The notes under the pieces were generated by a model. It saw nothing but the letters and a program-made list of their open reading frames with translations, had not been told where the DNA came from and made no database searches. Positions 45,412 to 53,123 of a DNA stretch of 64,000 nt are shown here, in pieces; the stretch's first letter is position 1; each line of letters begins with the position of its first letter. The position numbers and the translations under genes are program-made. This DNA comes from Pseudomonas sp. LS.1a. Lineage in GTDB: Bacteria; Pseudomonadota; Gammaproteobacteria; Pseudomonadales; Pseudomonadaceae. The stretch lies in NCBI RefSeq assembly GCF_022533585.1, contig NZ_CP092827.1:4566001-4630000 (forward strand), written 5' to 3'.

Positions 45412-46746
45412 TTATCCGAGGAAGTCGATCTGAACGAAGTAGCTGTGCCAGGCCCATTCCAGCTCCTGCGGCGACAGCGGACCATCGCCGCCCTGGTATC
45501 GCTGGCGGTCGAGCGCCATGCTCAGCAGGTCGCGAGGGTGGCATGGCACCAGCGGCACGCCTTCGGCCTCGTACAGCGTCTGTAGCGCATAGCGCAACAG
45601 CGACGGATCGTAAGCCAGGCCCAGGCGTTCGCATTCCTGGCGCCAGATGCGTTCGTACTCATCGACTTTCAGGTAGCTGAACTGCAGCTTGTAGCCAATG
45701 CGCCGCAAGAAAGCCTCGTCAGCCAGCTCCAGCGGGTTGAGGTTGGTGGAGAACACCAGCACCAGATCGAACGGCAGCTCGCAATGACGCCCGCCGCCAA
45801 GGTTGAGGAAGTCGCGCTTCTCTTCCATCGGCACGATCCAGCGGTTGAGCAGTTCGGCCGGGGCCATGCGCTGGCGCCCCATGTCGTCGATGATGAACAG
45901 GCCATTGCTGGCCTTGAGCTGCAGGGAGGCCTGGTACTGACGGGTAATGGGATCGAAACGGACATCCAGTTGCTCCATGCCCAGTTCACCGCCGGTGATA
46001 ACGACCGGGCGCTTACATCGCACCAGCCGGCGATCGATTCCTTCGTTGAGCAACAGGCTGTTCGGTTGGCTCTCTTCCTCCAGGCGCTGATGCACCTGGG
46101 GGTCATACACCTCGATGACCGACTCGTTGATCTCTATGGCATGAGGGACCCAGATGTATTCGGCGAACAGGCGAATCAACCGGCTGCTGACGTAGGTCTT
46201 GCCGGTGCCTGCGGGGCCGTAAATCATGATTGCGCGCCCGGAGTTCAGCGCTACGCCCAGTTGATCGAGCATGCTCTCCGAAAGCACGACACCGGTGAAG
46301 GCCGTATGCATGTCCTGCGTAGTGATGCGTCCATGGTGAATGGTCTGCAGCTTGAGCAGGTCACGGTAGGCACTTACCGGGAAGGGCGCCGCGCCGATGT
46401 AGCCGCTGCGCGCCAGTGCATCACGGGCGGTACCGCGACCACGTTCGGTCAAGCCGTAGCGCAGCACCTGCCCCCCCGTTTGCACACCGACCTGGCCCAG
46501 TACTTCGACGCGGCCATCCTTGCGCAGAAAGGCCAGCACTTCTTCCACCACCGCACCGGTCAGCGCCAGGCGCTCCACCAGACGCGACAGGTCCAGCGTA
46601 CCGGCGTCATGCAGGTGCTTGCACAACAAATCACCGAGAAAGCTTTCTGCCAGGCCAGTCTCGCGAACCGTACGTGGCTGAGGTGCCAGGCCCTGCACTG
46701 CGTCCTTGGCACAGGCGCAGGCACCACTGTCTCTGAGTGCGTACAT
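45412..46746 (-). CDS. AAA+ ATPase of the tad locus, function unknown (444 aa)
   Basis: The first 115 residues look like a winged-helix or other helical domain (AESFLGDLLCKHLHDAGTLD, EVLAFLRKDGRVEV), then a AAA+ module with Walker A GPAGTGKT at 177-184, Walker B LFIIDDMG at 283-290 and a sensor/arginine region around FSTNLNPLELADEAFLRRIG. It lies between the prepilin peptidase and rcpC in the same operon. It is not TadA or TadZ; those are both present further on. No biochemical role can be given from the sequence. Confidence 0.8.
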   Translation of the reverse strand: MYALRDSGACACAKDAVQGLAPQPRTVRETGLAESFLGDLLCKHLHDAGTLDLSRLVERLALTGAVVEEVLAFLRKDGRVEVLGQVGVQTGGQVLRYGLTERGRGTARDALARSGYIGAAPFPVSAYRDLLKLQTIHHGRITTQDMHTAFTGVVLSESMLDQLGVALNSGRAIMIYGPAGTGKTYVSSRLIRLFAEYIWVPHAIEINESVIEVYDPQVHQRLEEESQPNSLLLNEGIDRRLVRCKRPVVITGGELGMEQLDVRFDPITRQYQASLQLKASNGLFIIDDMGRQRMAPAELLNRWIVPMEEKRDFLNLGGGRHCELPFDLVLVFSTNLNPLELADEAFLRRIGYKLQFSYLKVDEYERIWRQECERLGLAYDPSLLRYALQTLYEAEGVPLVPCHPRDLLSMALDRQRYQGGDGPLSPQELEWAWHSYFVQIDFLG

Positions 46747-46761
46747 TGTTAGCCTCCCAGG

Positions 46762-47280
46762 CTATAGGCCAAGCGGTTGCCAATAAAGGCTGACAAGGGT
46801 TCCGGACAGGATCGCGACTGAATAAGGGAACGGTTTACCTGCCACCTCATCCGCCTTCGGCGCAAAATAGGCCTGCGCAGTCAAGATCAACCAGTAGCGT
46901 TCTAACGTCTGTTTCAACTGTCCGCGCAGGAGCACTATCAACATCCCGCACACGCCACCGGCGATCAGGCTAAAAAGTGCTGCTGAAAGTGCGTCAGGCG
47001 GTGTAAGAAAACTACCGACCATGGCCATAAGTTTGACGTCGCCGGCTGCCATGCCCCCCAGCGCGTACATCGGAATAAACACGGCAAATCCGATAAACAT
47101 ACCCAGTACGCCATAACCTAGCCCGGTAATTTCTGCGGAATAAACCTGGCCCGCCAACCCCAACCCCAACCCCAGCAAGACCAGAAAGTTGGGAATGCGG
47201 TGGTTACGAAGATCCCCGACCACCGCAATACCCAGCAGCCCTAGCAGCACGACAATGGCGAACAGAGACTCTGCTGACAT
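46762..47280 (-). CDS. tadV: Flp prepilin peptidase FppA/TadV (CpaA)
   Basis: Aspartic-acid membrane protease that cleaves and perhaps methylates Flp pilin and TadE-type pseudopilins. 172 residues, short like other TadV proteins, lacking the Zn domain of PilD. Catalytic aspartates D23 in VVGDLRNHRIPN and D81 in GGMAAGDVKLM are both present. It is the second gene after flp. Confidence 0.92.
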   Translation of the reverse strand: MSAESLFAIVVLLGLLGIAVVGDLRNHRIPNFLVLLGLGLGLAGQVYSAEITGLGYGVLGMFIGFAVFIPMYALGGMAAGDVKLMAMVGSFLTPPDALSAALFSLIAGGVCGMLIVLLRGQLKQTLERYWLILTAQAYFAPKADEVAGKPFPYSVAILSGTLVSLYWQPLGL

Positions 47281-47316
47281 TGCTGCATCCCCCTTGGGGC
47301 TTAGTTAAGAATGAGT

Positions 47317-47511
47317 TCAAGGGGCAGCGGTGCCTCCAAGCGCAGTGATCAGCCCGTTGATTTTCCCCTTGACCGCGGTTCCCAAGTTGGTGAACGCAGT
47401 AATAAGGGCGAGGGCAACCAACCCACCTGCTACCGCATATTCCACGACGGTCAGGCCATCTTCATCTTTGACGAACTTCATCAACGAAGCCTTGAAAGTT
47501 TGCATATTCAT
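47317..47511 (-). CDS. flp: Flp-type major pilin
   Basis: Structural subunit of the Tad pilus, 64 residues from ATG 47511, preceded by GAGGTGAG. A short basic leader ends at G19, followed by L20-TVVEYAVAGGL with Glu at +5 and Tyr at +6, the Flp motif cleaved by the prepilin peptidase. The mature pilin has about 45 residues. The GTG at 47520 would add three residues. First gene of the tad operon. Confidence 0.95.
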   Translation of the reverse strand: MNMQTFKASLMKFVKDEDGLTVVEYAVAGGLVALALITAFTNLGTAVKGKINGLITALGGTAAP

Positions 47512-47541
47512 TTCGCTCACCTCGCTAAGGACATTATTTTT

Positions 47542-47580
47542 ATTCCCAGGCAGTGGTGTTTTGCACTACCTGTTGGGAAT
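47542..47580 (-). promoter_or_regulatory. Imperfect stem-loop in the flp 5' leader
   Basis: ATTCCCAGGCAGTG and CACTACCTGTTGGGAAT pair, with one mismatch and a small bulge, around an 8-nt loop, ending about 30 bp upstream of the flp start. No T run follows on the minus strand, so it may stabilise the flp message rather than end it. Confidence 0.4.
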
Positions 47581-47956
47581 CCTAGTCAGAGGGTGACAGT
47601 GGTGGTTAGGAGATTTTTGCGAATCGCTAGGACTTTTTTGCGGCCATTTGCCAGCATCGAAAAAAGCGACAGGCCACCAGGGAAACAAGCGGGAAAGGAT
47701 AATGTGAGAAGCACTTTCGAACGCATTTGCACTCGATTCAGCATAAGCGTACGGCCCACTCAGTCAAAGGCGACAAGCGGTCGTTCTGGCCAAACACCAA
47801 CAAAAATCCGCAGCCCGTCTAACATCAGGGCTTTAGACAACACATAGAACGCAATAGACAAAAACTAGCTAGCCTAATAACCAAATCAATCGGCGAGCTG
47901 ATGGCATGTTGTCAATACTGCAGCACGTAGGGACACCCTCAGGAGCAGGTTAAGTC
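47581..47956. other. Divergent control region between flp and the AraC-type regulator
   Basis: About 380 bp, lower in G+C than the flanks, without a convincing gene. Both the tad operon promoter and the regulator promoter should be here. I find no sigma-54 pattern. A GGAGCAGGTTAAG ribosome-site-like stretch precedes the regulator start. Confidence 0.5.
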
Positions 47957-48838
47957 ATGATGTCTAACCCGGGCAAAAAGCCCCTGTTGTTGTGGTTCGA
48001 TCTGACACGTGATCGCTCCACCGAAGCCTTGATGGCACAGTTCAGTCATGTCTGCGATTGCAAGCTGGCAAAGACGGTCGCGCATTCCGAACGTCAGCAG
48101 GCAGACATGATCTGCATGCATTTCGATCGTCCCGACACCCTGAACCTCAACCTGCTCCTTGAGGTAAAACGCAGCTCGCCTGCCATCCCGATCACCATGC
48201 TCACAGTGCAGCACTCCGAAGAACTGGCCGTCTGGGCCATGCGTTCGCGTGTCTGGGAATATCTGGTATTGCCGCTTACAGCCAGCGAGATGAGTCGCTA
48301 CCTCGGCGTCCTGAAGCAGCTTTGCGAAGTCCGCCGCACTATCAAGAGTCAGGGCAATTCGCAGCAGATCGACCATCTGCCGTCGCTGCCCGACAGCATT
48401 CGCCTGACTGGCGAACACCACAAGCACCGGGCGCTCAGCAAGGTGATGCCGTACATCGACCAGCATTTTCGCGAATGCATCGATCAAAAGGACCTGGCGC
48501 AGCGCTGCGGAATGACTACCGCTCGCTTCAGCCGCCTGTTCAAGGAGGTCAACGGCGTGGGGTTTCTGGATTACATCCTGAGCAAGCGCATGAACCTGGC
48601 CATGGACCTGCTGGTCAACAGCCAGATGCCGATTACCAGCATCGGCTATGAGGCAGGTTTCAAGGACCCGTCCTACTTCGCCCGCGCCTTCAAGCAGGTC
48701 AGCAACTGCACGCCCAGCGAATATCGGCAGGCCCGTCAGCCTGGAGCATCAGCCAGCGAAGCCGAGCCCCTGAAAGGTGCAAATGCGTCCGTGCCGGATA
48801 ACGTGTTACCGAGTGCTGCGCTTCACAAGAGCCGCTGA
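47957..48838 (+). CDS. AraC-family regulator with receiver-like N-terminal domain
   Basis: 293 residues. The C-terminal half is an AraC DNA-binding domain with both helix-turn-helix units (KDLAQRCGMTTARFSRLFKE and ITSIGYEAGFKDPSYFARAF then KQVSNCTPSEYR). The first 120 residues look like a response-regulator receiver (LLLWFDLTRDRS, ITMLTVQ, WEYLVLPLTASEM), but the usual phosphoacceptor position in ADMICMHFDRPD is His55 and the usual lysine position is in VLPL without Lys, so it is probably not phosphorylated. It is divergent from flp and ends at the DUF4917 remnant, suggesting it controls the tad operon. Confidence 0.85.
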   Translation: MMSNPGKKPLLLWFDLTRDRSTEALMAQFSHVCDCKLAKTVAHSERQQADMICMHFDRPDTLNLNLLLEVKRSSPAIPITMLTVQHSEELAVWAMRSRVWEYLVLPLTASEMSRYLGVLKQLCEVRRTIKSQGNSQQIDHLPSLPDSIRLTGEHHKHRALSKVMPYIDQHFRECIDQKDLAQRCGMTTARFSRLFKEVNGVGFLDYILSKRMNLAMDLLVNSQMPITSIGYEAGFKDPSYFARAFKQVSNCTPSEYRQARQPGASASEAEPLKGANASVPDNVLPSAALHKSR

Positions 48839-48871
48839 TAAATCATTTGCCCAAGGCTCACTCTGCTGAGA

Positions 48872-49039
48872 AGCAATGGCGCCAGCCTGGCGTTATGGAA
48901 GCCGTTTGGCTATTCACCAAACGCGCGTCCGGTGCACCTGTCGATTGCCATCCGGCCGTTGAGCGAGGCTTCGGTGGTCAACCAGAAGCAGCACTTTGTC
49001 GAGCGACTCAGGAGCTTGTGGGGGCCAGCGCTGCATTGA
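48872..49039 (+). pseudogene. Remnant of a DUF4917-like gene with internal deletion
   Basis: In frame 2 the sequence reads SNGASLALWKPFGYS, then a short junction PNARP, then VHLSIAIRPLSEASVVNQKQ and HFVERL, ending in TGA. The first part matches residues 27-41 and the second the C-terminal part (about 280-305) of the intact gene at 33648-34658, so about 240 internal codons are gone, including both SIR2-type catalytic motifs. There is no start codon. Same strand as the intact copy. It starts 33 bp after the AraC-type gene. Confidence 0.8.
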
Positions 49040-49598
49040 CGATCACAGGGCATGCCGATCAGGGCGTTGAAATAATCCATCGCTCTCAAGAGGTCGAGGA
49101 ATGCATCTATACGACTACAGGTAGAGAACTGAGAGTTCAAGACAAACTCAAGCTCCATAACCAAAAGATAACGAAGCCTGTGATCGCACCTACGAATGCA
49201 AAAACACAACCCACTTAAGAACAAAGAACTTTCCTACAGCTTTAAAAGAAACTTCCGTAGGAATAACACCGCCCACCAGCACTTAACTACCCCCAGAAAC
49301 AAACACCCTAAAAAACCTGTTGACTTCAGCAAAAAAACAGTGATGTCATTATTGCACGAAATGGACCTCAAAAAACAAAGGCCAAACAGGGACAAACTCA
49401 ATGTCATCCATGCATCTTTCTACCCTAACAAAAAGCTCACGCCTCTTCGTGCCGAACTTTAAATACCCTAGAAAAACCATCAGGACCTACCACCACTACC
49501 CATAACAACAATAATATTCAACACAAAATTAGCTACCTTCCACACCTTATCCATCAGTACGACATTGGCCACTCACTCGCTTGCTTATAGGTGTACAC
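49040..49598. other. A+T-rich stretch before the di-iron-like gene
   Basis: About 560 bp of clearly lower G+C than the rest of the window, with many A-runs. It contains one small open frame (49196-49462) and no REP element. It marks the left edge of a likely acquired cassette. Confidence 0.6.
49196..49462 (+). CDS. Small Lys-rich open frame, doubtful (88 aa)
   Basis: The frame encodes a strongly basic product (MQKHNPLKNKELSYSFKRNF, KKPVDFSKKTVMSLLHEMDL). There is no clear ribosome site and no recognisable domain. In A+T-rich sequence of this kind an 88-codon frame is less likely by chance than in the G+C-rich parts, so it is listed but not trusted. Confidence 0.3.
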   Translation: MQKHNPLKNKELSYSFKRNFRRNNTAHQHLTTPRNKHPKKPVDFSKKTVMSLLHEMDLKKQRPNRDKLNVIHASFYPNKKLTPLRAEL

Positions 49599-50573
49599 AT
49601 GCCCAAAAACAACAGGAAAAGCCTCTTCAAAAACACGATATCAATGCAGGAGTTTGGACATAAATTTATCGAATCATTACCCAGCCACTTGCAAAACCTG
49701 AAAATACCTGGACGACAACTCAGCATAGACCATAGAAGAAAACCTCTACTCGCCAAGATTGAGGACATACCTGCAATTCAAAAAGCAATGATCGAAGTGC
49801 TCAACCATCCCATCACGCAGGACTCTCACCACCTTACCGAAAGTGCCTTTCAACTCTTTCTAGAAAAGAAAAATACTGACATAGGAGTTTTAAAGTTCTT
49901 CAACGGATGGAATGAGACACATAAAACGACAAGCTTGGTCTCCGCAAAGGTCATCATGCGATTGTCGAATGACACCCTATCCCTACCGCTGGAGAAGCAA
50001 AGTGGTCATTGCATCGTCATGGCCCACATGCACGAAGTTGCAAAAGATGATTTCGGCTTAGGACATGAGGGACATGATGGAATGTACCCGAACATGACAG
50101 GCGCCTTCAGCGCAACCGACTGGAGTCAAGACCGATTCTCTGTAAAGCAGTGTAACTATTTCTCCGGTTTCCTCTACAGCGTTGGCGTAGCAGGGAATAA
50201 ACTTCCGATGAATTCTATCGAATATATGCAATCCATGATGAATGCCATGATGGTCTCCATCGCATCTGAACTCTGGAATGGACGCGAGTACAATTTTCTC
50301 GCCCAACACATTGAAGATAAACTTTTGGCTATCAACCCGTCACTTGGTTCAAATACCAATGATCTAAGAAACGCAAAAGGCTATGTACTCAGCCATTCCG
50401 GCGAAGTCGAGAACAAGCATGGTCTGCATGCCTTGGCCGCTGCGCAAGCGTATGGCCGGGTTACAGGACTGACCTTTGACCCAGTTCGACTGCAGACGAT
50501 CATGCTTGATTACAACCAACGTGTTGGCAAGGCGTTTTATAACCTTCGCGAGGTCTTGAGCCAAATTAACTGA
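49599..50573 (+). CDS. Unrecognised protein, possibly a haem-oxygenase-like di-iron enzyme (324 aa)
   Basis: ATG 49599 follows AGGTG at suitable spacing. The protein is mostly helical. A central stretch MHEVAKDDFGLGHEGHD (E146, D150, D151, H156, H159) resembles the acidic-Gly-His segment of iron-containing redox enzymes with the haem-oxygenase-like fold. A later helix SHSGEVENKHGLHALAAAQA has H266, E271, H274 and H277, spaced like the second ligand group. Family membership is an inference from these residues; overall resemblance is weak. No haem-binding proximal-His pattern stands out. G+C is low, as for the next gene, so the two likely arrived together. Substrate unknown. Confidence 0.55.
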   Translation: MPKNNRKSLFKNTISMQEFGHKFIESLPSHLQNLKIPGRQLSIDHRRKPLLAKIEDIPAIQKAMIEVLNHPITQDSHHLTESAFQLFLEKKNTDIGVLKFFNGWNETHKTTSLVSAKVIMRLSNDTLSLPLEKQSGHCIVMAHMHEVAKDDFGLGHEGHDGMYPNMTGAFSATDWSQDRFSVKQCNYFSGFLYSVGVAGNKLPMNSIEYMQSMMNAMMVSIASELWNGREYNFLAQHIEDKLLAINPSLGSNTNDLRNAKGYVLSHSGEVENKHGLHALAAAQAYGRVTGLTFDPVRLQTIMLDYNQRVGKAFYNLREVLSQIN

Positions 50574-50649
50574 CCGATTTGATCGGCCACACGCCTGACT
50601 GCCGTATCAAAAAGCCGATAGATCTCCACTCATAAACCTGGTGTCACCC

Positions 50650-51417
50650 ATGGAATTCGAGCACGCTCTGATCACTCTGGGCCTTTTCGCTTTTTGCGGC
50701 GGATTAATTGATGCAGCAGTAGGTGGCGGAGGGCTTGTGCAAGTCCCCGCCCTCCTTCACGCACTGCCAAACCACAGTTTGGCCACCGTATTTGGCACTA
50801 ACAAAGTCGCTGTTTTCGCGGGTAACATTTTCTCCACCCTGAGCTATGCGAAACGAATCAAGATCGTATGGCGACTGATGCTACCGACAGCACTTTCTGC
50901 GTTTGTCTTTGCATTCCTGGGCGCCTACTCTGTCTCGCTGGCGCCCAAAGCCTTGATGGAGTACATTGTCTTCGTCGTTCTGGTAGCAATGGCAATTTAT
51001 ACATTCATCAAGAAAGACCTTGGGCAAACCCATACATCTATACAATGCGGCAAGAAAGAAATCGTACTGGGTATTTTCTTTGGTGGCACCATCGGCTTCT
51101 ACGATGGTATCTTTGGACCCGGCAGTGGCAGCTTGCTGCTGTTCATTTTCGTCAAATATTTTGGTTTCGACTTCCTGAACGCATCGGCCTCTGCAAAGTT
51201 GGTCAACCTGGGTACATTTACTGCGGCACTGCTTTTCTTCATCCCCTCCGGCCATGTGCTATGGACAATCGGTGGTGTGGTGGCTGCCTGCAATGTTGCA
51301 GGTTCGTTGACGGGTACTTTCCTGGCATTACGTTACGGAAGCCGGTTTATCCGCACCTTCTTTTTAATCCTCTTGATCTTTCTGATAGGAAGAATGGGCG
51401 TTTCGCTATTCCTGTAG
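50650..51417 (+). CDS. TauE/SafE (TSUP) family membrane transporter (255 aa)
   Basis: About eight membrane segments in two repeats; both repeats carry the family glycine motif: GGLIDAAVGGGGLVQVPALL and GFYDGIFGPGSGSLLLFIFV. TSUP proteins export or import sulphite, sulphoacetate or other small organic anions. ATG 50650 (MEFEHALITLGLFAF) is chosen; GTG 50641 is possible. It lies 76 bp after the di-iron-like gene on the same strand, so it may move the substrate or product of that enzyme; this is context only. G+C is below the genome level. Confidence 0.83.
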   Translation: MEFEHALITLGLFAFCGGLIDAAVGGGGLVQVPALLHALPNHSLATVFGTNKVAVFAGNIFSTLSYAKRIKIVWRLMLPTALSAFVFAFLGAYSVSLAPKALMEYIVFVVLVAMAIYTFIKKDLGQTHTSIQCGKKEIVLGIFFGGTIGFYDGIFGPGSGSLLLFIFVKYFGFDFLNASASAKLVNLGTFTAALLFFIPSGHVLWTIGGVVAACNVAGSLTGTFLALRYGSRFIRTFFLILLIFLIGRMGVSLFL

Positions 51418-51442
51418 GAGTACGCCAAGCCCTTTGGGAGCG

Positions 51443-51532
51443 CTGTGGGAGCGGGCATGCCCGCGAAGAATACAACGCGGAGGCTGGCACCGGCTTCGCC
51501 GGTGTTCGCGGGCACGCCCGCTCCCACAGAGG
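51443..51532. repeat. Inverted pair of REP elements, A-type variant
   Basis: CTGTGGGAGCGGGCATGCCC then GCGAAGAA faces GTTCGCGGGCACGCCCGCTC then CCACAG. Includes the small palindrome CACCGGCTTCGCCGGTG. It marks the right edge of the A+T-rich cassette, between it and the convergent methyltransferase gene. Confidence 0.88.
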
Positions 51533-51563
51533 CACGCGTGAGCAGGTCAAACGGTGGCAACAA

Positions 51564-52778
51564 TCAGAGCAACCCATCCGCCCGCAACAACGTTTCCAGG
51601 CAATGCTCCTGCACCCCATAGAACGCCTTGAGCTGGGCAATCTTCTCCAGCAACGCCCCGTTGTCCCCTGCCTGGCGCCGCTTCACCGCAAGAATCATCT
51701 TGTTCTTGTTGGTGTGCTCCAGCGAGATGAACTCGAACACCTTGGTCTCGTACCCGCAGGCTTCCAGGTACAGCGCGCGCAGGCTGTCGGTCAACATCTC
51801 GGCCTGCTGGCCCAGGTGCAGGCCGTACTGCAGCATCGGTTGCAACAACCCCGGGCTGTGCAGTTGCGGGCGGATCTGCTTGTGGCAGCACGGGGAGCAC
51901 ATGATGATCGCGGCGTTGCAGCGAATGCCGGTGTGGATGGCGTAGTCGGTGGCGATGTCACAGGCATGCAGGGCGATCATCACCTCGATGGCCTCGGGCA
52001 CCACGCTACGCACGTCGCCACACTGGAATTCCAGGCCTGGGTGTTCCAGGCGCGAGGCGGCGGCGTTGCACAGGTCGACCATGTCCTGGCGCAACTCGAC
52101 GCCGGTTACCTGCGCTTCGCGGCCCAGGCTGTTGCGCAGGTAGTCGTGCATGGCAAAGGTCAGGTAGCCCTTGCCCGAGCCGAAGTCGGCCACCCGCAGC
52201 GCCTGCTCCACCGGCACCGGGGCGCTGGCCAGGGCGTGGTCGAAGACTTCGATGAACTTGTTGATCTGCTTCCACTTGCGCGACATGGACGGGATCAGCG
52301 CGCCTTGTGCGTCAGTTACGCCGAGGTCACGCAGGAACGGCCGTGACAACTCCAGGTAGCGCTTCTTCTCGCGGTCATGGCCACTGCTGGTGGCAGCTTC
52401 ACGCGGGGCCTGTGCGCCGTGGCGCTGAAGCATGGGCTTGCCCTTCTTGCTGAAGGTCAGCTGCACTTCACCGTCGGCGTCGAACAGGTGCGCGTTGCGG
52501 AAGCTGTCCGGCAGCAGCTCGGTGACCAGCGCCTGGGCCTGGTCCAGCGCCAGGTTGCGGGTGATGTCGCGGGTCTGGTGGCGGTAGACCAGCGACAGGC
52601 ACGGCTGGCCCTTGACCTGCAGCGGCTTGGCGATGATCCGTTGCAAGGTCTGGTCGGCACCGACATGGCGCGCCAGCACCAGTTTGACCAAGGTATTGCC
52701 ATGCAAGGCGGCTTTCAGCAGGTCGAGAAACTGGGTGCGCGCATCCGGCGCGGATGGGGCAGAAGAACTGGCGGACAT
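51564..52778 (-). CDS. SAM-dependent methyltransferase, METTL25-like (404 aa)
   Basis: The start at 52778 (MSASSSAPSAPDARTQFLDL) is chosen. N-terminal domain of about 160 residues, then a class I fold: VADFGSGKGYLTFAMHDYL as SAM motif, VTGVELRQDMVDLCN, and ALHACDIATDYAI. The cysteine-rich SPCCHKQIRPQL segment is typical for this group. The target is likely a protein or RNA, but it is not known for this bacterial branch. Confidence 0.8.
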   Translation of the reverse strand: MSASSSAPSAPDARTQFLDLLKAALHGNTLVKLVLARHVGADQTLQRIIAKPLQVKGQPCLSLVYRHQTRDITRNLALDQAQALVTELLPDSFRNAHLFDADGEVQLTFSKKGKPMLQRHGAQAPREAATSSGHDREKKRYLELSRPFLRDLGVTDAQGALIPSMSRKWKQINKFIEVFDHALASAPVPVEQALRVADFGSGKGYLTFAMHDYLRNSLGREAQVTGVELRQDMVDLCNAAASRLEHPGLEFQCGDVRSVVPEAIEVMIALHACDIATDYAIHTGIRCNAAIIMCSPCCHKQIRPQLHSPGLLQPMLQYGLHLGQQAEMLTDSLRALYLEACGYETKVFEFISLEHTNKNKMILAVKRRQAGDNGALLEKIAQLKAFYGVQEHCLETLLRADGLL

Positions 52779-52930
52779 GGAGAAACGGTGCCTCGGATAG
52801 CGGGGAGCGCTTGGCGCAATGCACACATTCTACAGGGTGGCTAACTTCCTGTGGGAGATCGCCCAGTCCTTTGGGCTGCGCTGTCGCGTAGAGAGCTGAA
52901 TTCGCAAGCGGCCCGCGTACCCTGTGTGCA

Positions 52931-52976
52931 TGGCACCGGCTGCGCCGGTGTTCGCGGCTAAAGCCGCTCCCACAGA
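52931..52976. repeat. REP element, first of a three-element cluster
   Basis: GGCACCGGCTGCGCCGGTG then TTCGCGGCTAAAGCCGCTCC then CACAG. The core is GCGGCTAAAGCCGC, a third loop variant. It lies upstream of the methyltransferase gene. Confidence 0.8.
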
Positions 52977-53010
52977 ATCCCCGCTAATTCAATGAGTTAT
53001 GTACAATTTT

Positions 53011-53096
53011 GTGGGAGCGGGCTTGCCCGCGAACACCGGCGAAGCCGGTGCCATACACCGCGTTGCCTGTTTCGCGGGCGCGCCCGCTCCCACAGG
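53011..53096. repeat. Two REP elements of the three-element cluster, facing each other
   Basis: TGTGGGAGCGGGCTTGCCCG then CGAACACCGGCGAAGCCGGT, followed after a 15-bp spacer by TTTCGCGGGCGCGCCCGCTC then CCACAGG. Together with 52931-52976 this makes three closely spaced copies with different loops, in the 345-bp gap between the methyltransferase and TPM genes. Confidence 0.85.
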
Positions 53097-53123
53097 GGAA
53101 GCATCAAGCCATCGGACGCCGAC

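Noticed and set aside
48847..49218. A 123-codon plus-strand frame over the DUF4917 remnant
   Set aside because: It is in a different frame from the remnant, which reads cleanly in frame 2; the product has no motif and no ribosome site.
49504..49514. AACAACAATAA before the di-iron-like gene as an Hfq/Crc site
   Set aside because: It is about 85 bp from the start codon and lies in A+T-rich sequence where this pattern is expected by chance.
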